Assembly (NCBI RefSeq): GCF_030272615.1
Contig: NC_081414.1
Coordinates: forward strand, 819,340,396 to 819,404,395
Direction of reading: 5' to 3'
Origin: Cryptomeria japonica
Lineage: Eukaryota > Streptophyta > Pinopsida > Cupressales > Cupressaceae
Length of the DNA stretch: 64,000 bases
Below, in pieces: positions 56,601 through 64,000 of this stretch. Each line of letters opens with the position of its first letter. The first letter of the stretch is position 1. A model generated the notes under the pieces. That model did not search any database. It saw only the letters and a list, made by a program, of their open reading frames with translations, and was not told where the DNA came from. The translations under genes and the position numbers were made by a program.

Positions 56601-58174
56601 CTTCTTTCTTTAGGCCAGGTTCATAGATAGAAATTGACTACCCCAATAGGCTTTGTAGACACTTTCTATCGGTCACTCCGGAGACTTGCAATTGGTAACT
56701 CCGAAAGCAAAACACGATCTTCGAGCCTTAGGTTGGGTAGGTTCATCTGTCCGTCCTTACTGTTGCCCTCAGGTTGGATGATTTAGTGATGAAATCTATC
56801 TTTAGGATGGTTGAGTGGGTGAGGCAACTACTTCGGCATGATATATTTGATGTTGTTTGATTATATCATAAGTTCGTTCAACACCAATTTGATTAGTCCA
56901 TTTGCCCATTCCTGTATAGTAAGTCCGTTTGACTTTTACTATAGTGGGGGAAGTTATGGGTTAACCCGAATTTCTATATAGTAAGTCCGTAAGTTACCAA
57001 CAACCAACAGCTACTCATGGGGGAGCCGTAAAGCAGCCAACCGGACAAAGCCATACAAAGCCAGCCACTCCAGTCAGTTATTACCTCACCCACTTAGCCA
57101 GTAGCACAAGCCACCAGCCAGCCGTTCATAAATAAAGCCTTAGAATAGTGTGACAAATCAATTATACACGCATGTTTCAGGCATTCGAACCTACCTTTCT
57201 GACCGGGGTGCTTAATAGAAGGAAGGGGAAGCACTCTAACTAGCCTTTAGGGACAGTAGAGTCTCTTTCCGCTTCACTTGACTGGCCCGAGTGTAAAGAG
57301 CTCTCTGTCCCTCTAGATTCAATAGCTCTTCTTTACATATCCATATCTATGGTCAGCAGCTTCAACATTTGATGCGCCTGGCCTTCATTAGCAGCACCTA
57401 TAGGAAGGAAGGCCCGAGGGGATAGATACCCGGGGCAGCCAGAATCGAACGGGGTGGGTGGGAGGCCCCTACGGGCCGTAACCTGAATGACAGTGAAGGT
57501 TACGGGGAAGCAGGGTGGGAACTATAGGCATGCAGGGAGGTTCTCCAATTAATTGATAGGGAGGTGGTGAGCGGAATAGAGTTCAGGGCCAGGGGGATGC
57601 TCCTGCTCTAGTAAGCCGCGGAGGAGAGAGATGCTCCAACCGGGCTTCGGAGATCCATTGATCGATGCTCCGGAAGGCCACACACAGAGATAGATGTTCC
57701 TTGGGTTCGGCCCTACTATTCTAAAGGGGGCAGGCCGATTAGCGACCACATGGGGCGGACACGGATGCTGTGATACAGGTTCAGCTGGTACTTCGAATAG
57801 AGCGGGAGGATTGGACATTTCTCAGTTGTTGGATCAAAACCCTATAGGATTAGAACGGGAGATGGGATAGGGACCGGACTCTGCAGCGCGGTGTATGCCA
57901 TGGTATTCGACAGCGAGCCCTATATAGGTCAGCATCCGTGATATGCCGGAAGAACAGCATTTACCAGGTCAGATTCATTGCTTCAGATCAGACTCATTGC
58001 TTCGCCTCTGCTCAGAATCTGAACGTTCGGGCCCTGAACTCTCCATCTCTCAGATTGATGTCATTGGCGAGCCCCCCCCTATCTATCTATAGGGATTGAA
58101 CCCATTCAAGTAAAGTAGTCCTCACGTTCTGCAGGTTCTTCCATTCACACTGGAATGAAGTCAACTATATTAAC

Positions 58175-58210
58175 TCCTTTTGCTAGTTAGGGTGGTCAGA
58201 TTATATTCGT
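58175..58210. repeat. Inverted repeat, copy 2
   Basis: TGCTAGTTAGGGTGGTCAGA and its flanks are the reverse complement of 55,021-55,055. Such pairs mediate recombination in plant mitochondrial genomes, but at 35 bp this would be a minor one. Confidence 0.85.
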
Positions 58211-58508
58211 TTGGCCCTTCCTTTATTTATGTATAGTTGGTTCCCAAGATCAGAATCTAGCTTGAAATGTTGCATTACTTGTACTAAAGGTGGGTGTGAT
58301 GCCCAAGCTTAAGTGGTTGAAGCAAATTTGTGCCAATGATTGGCGTGTGGCCCTATGATAAGTTGTTGGGTGAGATGCCTAGGATCTTCTAGTGATTGGA
58401 AGGTTTCTATTGACCTGATATAGGTGATCTTAACTTGGGATAGGTTGCAGATCTGATTTATTTTCAGGTTGATTTGTTTGTTCAAGTGTGCTTTGAGGGT
58501 TTGCAACA

Positions 58509-59340
58509 ATGGGTAGTTTCAGTGTTCGAGAGTTTCACATGTTGGAGGGTGCTACCAACTTTGTAATGTGGAAGTGCAGGTTGCAGGATCTCTTGGAGGA
58601 AGTTGAACTGTGGTATATTGTGGATAAGGGGCTCACACCTCCCACTAATCCCAAGTTAGCAAAACATACTAAGAAGTCGGAGTGAAGCATATCATCCTTT
58701 ATTTGGTGAAGGATAACTTGATCCCTCATATTACAGAGAAGAATACGACGAAGGATATTTATGATGCTTTGGTCATTTTGTATGAGAGTGTGAATTATAT
58801 CGCATAATGCTTTTGCCCTACTATTCTATGGGCTAGCTCTCTGGTACATGCGTGAGCAATATTGATACTGTGCGAGCTATCTGGTGAAGATCATTGAGTT
58901 TATAAATTGGCTCGTAGCCATAGGAGATTAGGTGGATGAGGGTGAACTAGCTTATATGATTATGAATGGGTTTCATTAATCTTGGGGCATGTTTGTGTTA
59001 CGTGTATGTGCTCGTGATAAGTTACCCACTTTTGAAAAACTGTGGGATGACTTTGTCCAAGAGGAGACAAGGTTGGAGATAGTAGCAGCTAGAAATGAGG
59101 AGGTTCAAAACGGATGAAGAAGGGCGGAAAGAAGGAAGACTTAGTCTCTTTGGACCATGGGAAGAAAGATCTGAGCCATGTGAAGTGTTTTGTGTGCCAC
59201 AAGTTTGGTCACTATGCCTCTTAGTGTCCTGCGAAGAAGGGAAGGGTAAGCAGTAGCAACAAGAACAAAAGCGGAAGTGCAGGAGCTTTTCGAGGAGCAA
59301 ATGAGCTTACATCTAGATTGGATACAACCTTCTCCATGGT
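58509..59340 (+). pseudogene. Degenerate Copia gag within the insert
   Basis: ATG 58509 begins GSFSVREFHMLEGATNFVMW, typical of a Copia gag start. After a frameshift near 58,680 the blocks LVKDNLIPHITEKNTTKDIY, LVKIIEFINWLVAIGD and LPTFEKLWDDFVQEETRLE follow, with several stops. A knuckle CFVCHKFGHYAS-stop-CPAKK lies near 59,190 (TAG inside the knuckle). At 58,816-58,831 the short dispersed repeat interrupts the frame: removing about 14 bp restores the expected spacing between RIMLL and LALWYMR. It is not related closely to the Copia element at 32-40 kb. Its presence inside a mitochondrial-like segment could reflect an earlier nucleus-to-mitochondrion transfer. Confidence 0.75.
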
Positions 59341-59344
59341 GTTG

Positions 59345-62300
59345 TGCCTTTCCACTAACACAATAGTAAGGCGGGTAGATTAATTCCAACTTTCCTATGT
59401 AGGGCTTCCTCCCACTTCTCTCTCCTCTTCCCACCCCAACTAGGGAAGGAAGTTGGGCGGGTAGGGGAAGGACGGAAGGGAGAGCTATCTGGGGGTAGGG
59501 GGTGGGCATGTGTAGTATAGAATCGAGATGCTTTGGGAGGGAACGGGGAGGGCTGCACCGAGATGGCCCCCTAGAATTTCTAGCTAGTTGCCCCCTCCTC
59601 CTGCCCGCTTATGTATTGAATGTTCAATCGAGATAGCAACTCAGAAGATGTTGAATAGTAGGGCCTTTATCTCTATACGTCACATGGGTGGGTGGGCCCC
59701 TACTATTCTATGGCCCCCGTATGGCAGTTGGAACTCAATCTCGATCTCCAATTATGGAGTTGGAACCCGCAACAGGAATAGTTGAGGGATAGTTATTATG
59801 GAGTTCCCATCCTTGCAGAACCGTGCCCTACACGGGTAGCTTTCCCTGCCCCAGGATGGAGGAACTAATCAACTACTCCTACCGAGCCGAGGGTGAAGGA
59901 TGGAGCCCTACTATTCACCCCTACAATTCTATGGCGGATAGTAGAATTCTCCGAGACTGAGGTTAGCTCGCATGGGCCTTTCTAATAAACTACTTTCTTC
60001 CGGTCCCTTACCCCCAACAATGCTGAAGGATGGGCTATGATTCCCTGGGCTGAGAATAGATAGTTGGCACCCCCAGATGGAAATAGATTCTATACTGAAA
60101 AGGATGGATGAGGGTCGAAAGCGGAGATGTTTACCGGCAGGCACTTATTAGCCATCGTGGATTTTGGCCTAATCACAATAAGTATATAATGAATCATTGT
60201 TTCATCCCTCTCTCGGTTAGTAAGGTCCATGGGTTCAAGGTACCATGAGTGGTTCAAGCGGGAAAAGGGTCCCAATAAAGCTTAGACAATCCTCAATGGC
60301 TGGTGGAATTGAGAATGAGAAGGCCCTACTATTCTATGGGGGTCGGAACCGGTCTTTCTTAAAGATTTGGATGTTAAAATGCAGCTTATACAACATAACA
60401 TTCCCCCCACCCCTTGATTCTTGCTCTTGGTTTTCATCAATGCCCCTACTATTCTATGGCGATCTGAGGTGACCCAGTTCTGATCATGGCTCCGATCATA
60501 TTACGTATCTAATAGACTGTACTCTTTCTCTTCGGGGGCGGAGATGCATCGATATCCACTCCACCTCTCCCTGTCATTCTTATGTCGAGGAGACGGAGTG
60601 ATGGCCATGATTTGGAAAGAAAGACATAAAGACTACCTATAGAATAGTAGGGGGCGGCGGCATGAATGATCGATCCAATTCTCCCGGGCAAGCTTGCATT
60701 GCTCTACTCAAAGTCCCTCTCCGGCGTGCGTGCGTTATTGAATCCCTCTCCTTCCTTCCTTGGCTCAGTGATCTCTTGAGGAGTTATTTCATTCCTCTCC
60801 TCTCCCGGATTTCGAAGAACACCAGAGTCTCCCCTCCCCTCCCGACACATGCCTGGACCAGGGGGCCTTTCAGTCGAGTGATTTCGTCCCTCTCCTCTCC
60901 TCAAAATAATTGAGTCTTCGGGACTATCTTTCTTTCCAGGGGCTTTTGAATCCCCCTGCCTTCTATCCATCCTTCCTTCCAATCGATCGATTGTCCTGCT
61001 TTGCTTCACTTCGCTTCGTGTTTCATTCAAGAAATGGGAAGTACCCCTTATTCCATTGACGATTGATGTGTGTTTGCCATAGAATTTTAGGGGGGGCCTT
61101 CCCCATAGAATTGTAGGGAATCAGCCTGCTAGAGTAACGAGAATTGAATTGAGATACGAATTTCCTGTCCTTTCCTTCCTTTCTTCAAATGTGTCCGAAC
61201 TATCCGTACTCAATCCAACCAATCCAAAGTCTCTGCAGCATCCCGGGTCAACGGGGGGGGAACTCCATGATAAAGCCTCACCTAACTAGTTTAGATTCCC
61301 TAGATATCCTACACGCTCTCGACCTTATGCACCCTCAATCTGATCAATCTTATTTATGCATGCCCCCCTACCCCCCCCCCAAGCTATAGTTCTATGGCAG
61401 CTTCTCCTTAAGCGATCAGCCCCAAACTCACAAGGGCGGAGACTCTCCCTCTGGTTAAACCCCTATGAACAATTGCACATGCAAACGCTACTTACCCAGC
61501 TTCGTTGCAGGGGACTTCACTTATTCCTGGGCCCTAAACTAATCTTCCTCTGCACAATTCTTCTTGGGGGGGTGGGGGGGGGCCTAAGGACCCTACTATT
61601 CTAGGGGGCGTGTGTATTGTGAACCTCTGCTTTGACCAAACCGGAGCATGCCACCTTCGGACCCTCCCCCTCCTACCTAAGCTATCTAACTAATATAGTA
61701 GGCCGTTGGGAGAGAGGACCATATCGAATGCATCGATCCGATCAACCCATTCTAGAGTAACCCTCGGCCTCCTCACTCTACGAATGAAGTGAATGAAGAA
61801 TGAAGAACTATTGTTGACCTGACGTCGCCCGGTTCGCTACGCTGCGCATAACTAAGAATAAAGAATCCTGGCAGTGCAGGACTCGGTGAACGGAGAGATC
61901 CATTTGTGGATGGGATGGTCATTACTCAGATAATCGGCGGGCTATCCATCTCTCCTATCTCTCCTATGCCCTACTTCTCGTGACGCGTTTGCATCTCAAT
62001 CTGAGACGGGCTACTTATATAGGGCGAGCGGTAAAGACAAGTGCTCTAGGTTGAATAAAAGACAATCTACCTACCTACCCTATATACGCCGAGTGGGGAC
62101 AAGCGTTCCAGGCAAAAAAGCAATGCAGGCGGGAAATGAAGCTTGAGCCTTCTCCAATCCTTCTTTTTTGTTTAAGGTCTTTTTCATCTTTTTCCACCCA
62201 TCCCGTCATTCTAGCGGGTTTCTTAATTAGTAGGCATGTGTAGTATAGAATCTTTCGCCCTGGGGTGGGGCAGATTCAATTGTGGGTGGGAACGGGTAGG

Positions 62301-63560
62301 GGAAGGCCCTACTATTTCTATCTGCCATCCTTTGAAAAACAAGGAGGGAATCTTATAATTAATAGAATAGTAGGGGAATGGAAGGAATGGATCAATACCA
62401 ACTAGCCATAGAATAGTAGGGGCCCCCCACCCCCAACCGGATAGAAATAAATGTTGTTAACTGGCCGGATAGTAGTTGAGTCAAAAAGGTCTCAGTTTGG
62501 CCATAGAATAGTAGGGGCCACCCCAACCCGGTTGCGAGAAAGGGGCCTCCCCCCATCCATGTTATGTATAGAATGGCCCTACCTCCATTAGAATCTAGTT
62601 GGTGGGAGGGCGGGAGGTAAGAAGTTGAGAGTTACTTTATAGTAGGGGCCTCCCACCCTACACAATGTTTCCACCCAACTAGATTCATTTTAGGGAGGAA
62701 TCATTTGTTTGACCTTGAACGGATGGATAGTTCATTTAGTTAGGGAGGTAGTGTAGGGTGGGAGGAGCAGTGAGAAAGGCATAAGGGAGGGAGTTATAGC
62801 CTGGCATCTACTACCATAGAATAGTAGGGCCCCCCCCCCACCCAGTTCTAGCGGGAGGGAGGGAATTCTAGAACGGCATCTGCATCCTCCTTTGTTTCAA
62901 CTGACCATCACCGGATTGATGTTATCTGAACTCTATAAAAAGGGGCACTCCCTTCGACGAAAGTATCCATCCGAAACTGGAGTAATGCTGAGAAACATCC
63001 CTCCGAACTAGCAACACCAGCTTGACTGGAGAATTCCCCCGGAGGCACCCCCGGCCCCTAAAAGAAATTATTGTAGTTGGACAAAGAATATGGGTTGTTT
63101 GGAAGGTCTTATCGAGGGAGGGATTTAAGCTGGTCCATCCGAGGCCCTACTTTTTCTACACGGTTTAGTTCCTAACCAGAGGTGTAGGCTAGGCGGCTCC
63201 TACTTACTAAATATCGGCCTTCAAACCAATGACCTTCATCATGGATTGTTCGATTGTTTAATCCTCGCATGGTAGTTGAGCCACCCCCGCCCGATAGGGG
63301 AAGAAAGATTTAGGATGGCCAGCCCGGCATGCAACCCTACTATTCTATGGGTGAACTCCGACCTGCGAGGCCCCTTCATTCACTTGTAGGGTCGAGGCCC
63401 CAGCTGCTTCTGCTCGTGATCCATATACGTCATTCCCCGGTCCATCACCTCACTGAATCTCCATCCAACTGACTACCCTCTCACTTTGCATCAACTGGAA
63501 AACCGCATATGGCAGAGTGGGTATGACCACGTTAACCTCCTATTATAGATAGTCGAGGAG
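59345..63560. other. Right part of the insert: no gene seen
   Basis: Besides the dispersed repeats, the stretch holds CCTCTCC-rich text (60,720-60,970), long C and G runs (for example 61,370 and 61,565-61,581), and no recognisable mitochondrial exon, tRNA or rRNA. Open frames here are short, overlapping and without motifs. Confidence 0.5.
59506..59525. repeat. 20-bp repeat in the insert
   Basis: GGCATGTGTAGTATAGAATC recurs at about 62,234-62,253, again close to a G-run. It shares the TATAGAAT portion with the short repeat family and may be a composite derivative. Confidence 0.6.
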
Positions 63561-63584
63561 ACCCCTTAGAATAGTAGGGCGAAC

Positions 63585-63629
63585 AGTTTAGTTTAGTAGT
63601 TGCCAACTAAACTAAACTAAACTAAACTA
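63585..63629. repeat. AAACT microsatellite with inverted partner
   Basis: ACTAAACTAAACTAAACT (63,606-63,629) is preceded by AGTTTAGTTTAG (63,585-63,596), so the two can pair into a hairpin with a short loop. It lies about 35 bp from the right junction of the insert and is followed by G-runs. Confidence 0.75.
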
Positions 63630-63664
63630 TCGAGAGGGGGGTGGGGGGGCGCATGGCATGAGTA

Positions 63665-64000
63665 AGTGAGTTCTTTTGGTTGGAATCCATCCATAAGATT
63701 ACTAAAGAGGCAGTTAGGGTAGTGACAGGCTTACCTTCCACCGGTAGTAGGCTTGACAAAACTAAGAAGGTTTCAAATGACATTGTGATGACCCTAACCG
63801 GTGCAACTTTTGACAAAAGATCCCTAAGAGTAAACGATGTGAAAGATATAAATGTTAGATTTGTTAGCATGATTCTTGGTTATAAGGATACACATGCAAA
63901 CAAACTAAACTCAGTTTCTAGCTTATGTATTAAAAGTGTATATGGCATGGTGAAAGACAATGCAAGAATTGATGTATGTGAGTGGCTTAAAGATGAACTG
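63665..64000 (+). pseudogene. Element C ORF2, continuation after the insertion
   Basis: The 23-bp duplicate (SEFFWLES) leads straight into IHKITKEAVRVVTGLPSTG, collinear with element A ORF2 residues near 130. The frame stays open to the window end, finishing ...RIDVCEWLKDEL, with no stop or shift. The absence of decay on either side suggests that the foreign segment entered a copy whose ORF2 was still intact in this region. Confidence 0.9.

Larger units (their letters stand above)
54100..57700. other. Left part of the insert: no gene seen
   Basis: Apart from the listed repeats, this holds repetitive CCTCTGCTTATG and CAATCTCGAT phrases (54,830-54,900; 56,041; 56,214-56,250; 56,371). Frames such as 54,418-54,690 (plus) and 54,291-54,755 (minus) overlap each other and have no family features. 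The short repeat CCCTACTATTCTATGG is absent from this part. Confidence 0.5.
57711..63579. repeat. Dispersed short repeat family, core CCCTACTATTCTATGG
   Basis: Full or near-full copies on the plus strand: 57711, 58816, 59698, 59919, 60324, 60444, 61591, 62307, 63144 and 63335. Copies on the minus strand (CCATAGAATAGTAGGG): about 59653, 60638, 61077, 61103, 62361, 62406, 62501, 62814 and 63564. More degenerate ones lie near 59906, 62570 and 62637. Many are next to C- or G-runs. Spacing is irregular, so it is neither a tandem array nor a CRISPR. The core is not itself palindromic. Confidence 0.92.
54031..63664. other. 9.6-kb foreign insertion, mitochondrial-like DNA
   Basis: Base composition changes abruptly at both edges to a more balanced, homopolymer-rich (C and G runs) sequence. 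It has no LTR, terminal inverted repeat or transposase, and no open frame above about 155 codons. Flanking element sequence is duplicated for exactly 23 bp (54,008-54,030 and 63,665-63,687), as expected when a staggered or resected break is filled in around a captured fragment. Internal features are a dispersed short repeat of about 20 copies, an inverted repeat 3.1 kb apart, several direct repeats and a degenerate Copia gag. Gymnosperm mitochondrial intergenic DNA often looks like this, but no mitochondrial gene, tRNA or rRNA was recognised, so the organelle origin is inference. Confidence 0.6.
51393..64000 (+). mobile_element. Element C: second member of the A family, split by foreign DNA (runs off the window)
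   Basis: A 769-bp LTR of the A family, the same tRNA-Met PBS, ORF1 and ORF2 follow in the same order and spacing as in element A. The element interrupts the Gypsy element D coding frame. Its ORF2 is interrupted at 54,031-63,664 by a segment unrelated to the family, and resumes in frame at 63,665. The 3' part and 3' LTR are beyond the window. Confidence 0.9.

Noticed and set aside
57180-57225. tRNA-like T-arm text (TTCGAACCT) in the foreign segment
   Set aside because: Reverse reading gives a TTCGAAT-like loop, but the stem does not pair and no acceptor or anticodon arm can be drawn.
57430-57470. AGAATCGAAC resembling a reversed tRNA T-loop
   Set aside because: The five-base stem does not pair and no cloverleaf is possible.
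57711-63579. CRISPR array
   Set aside because: Repeats are irregularly spaced, in both orientations, degenerate, and in plant DNA.
54031-63664. DNA transposon or Helitron as the cause of the insertion
   Set aside because: No terminal inverted repeats, no hairpin/CTRR end, no transposase, and the 23-bp duplication is too long for known DNA transposon families.
54031-63664. Plastid origin of the foreign segment
   Set aside because: No plastid gene, tRNA or rRNA stretch is recognisable, and the homopolymer and repeat content is unlike conserved plastid DNA.

Overview
The window reads as intergenic DNA from a large plant nuclear genome, most likely a gymnosperm. The evidence is nested LTR retrotransposons, AT-rich flanks, decayed gag/pol frames, no recognisable single-copy host gene, and a block of organelle-like DNA whose short repeats resemble those known from gymnosperm mitochondria. 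The species cannot be fixed from the sequence alone.

Layout. 1-3,406: AT-rich sequence with a 58-bp tandem repeat and two exact-period 22-bp arrays, ending in an LTR-like AT-rich block. 3,407-9,913: element A, a complete LTR element with TSD AGTAC that has Copia-type PBS and PPT signals but no protease, integrase or reverse transcriptase. It carries a coiled-coil/four-zinc-knuckle ORF1 and a long unrecognised ORF2. 9,914-24,509: minus-strand Ty3/Gypsy remnants (element E), with PPT and LTR start at 10.0 kb, protease and gag at 12.3-16.7 kb, a solo LTR (TSD AGTAG) inside gag, an A/C-only tract, and an LTR of the same family at 24.5 kb. 24,777-25,096: a 268-bp inverted-repeat element flanked by a 13-bp direct repeat. 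25,122-45,203: element B, a Gypsy-like element with a gag-only sense frame and an antisense plant-mobile-domain (PMD) pseudogene. A full-length Ty1/Copia element (32,181-39,810) is nested in it. 45,204-51,392: element D, a Gypsy 3' end followed by LTR, PBS, repeat-rich leader, and gag-protease-G-patch. 51,393 to the window end: element C, a second member of the A family, inserted in D. Its ORF2 is split by a 9.6-kb foreign segment (54,031-63,664) flanked by an exact 23-bp duplication of ORF2 sequence, and ORF2 resumes in frame afterwards.

The foreign segment is richer in G+C and homopolymers than its surroundings, has no long ORFs, and looks like mitochondrial intergenic DNA, although no mitochondrial gene was recognised. 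It contains about 20 copies, in both orientations, of a short repeat with core CCCTACTATTCTATGG. One copy interrupts a degenerate Copia gag inside the segment, which suggests the repeat moved.

Relations between parts. A, C and the solo LTR share LTR end sequences and a conserved TCATTGATGGCAAC block. A and C share PBS and PPT style with the Copia element, so a Copia-type enzyme set could have mobilised the A/C family. B, D and E are Gypsy relatives with homologous gag. Most broken frames are interrupted by TAG or TAA at expected glutamine codons and only rarely by frameshifts, a pattern of cytosine-transition decay. Nothing here looks like an expressed host gene.
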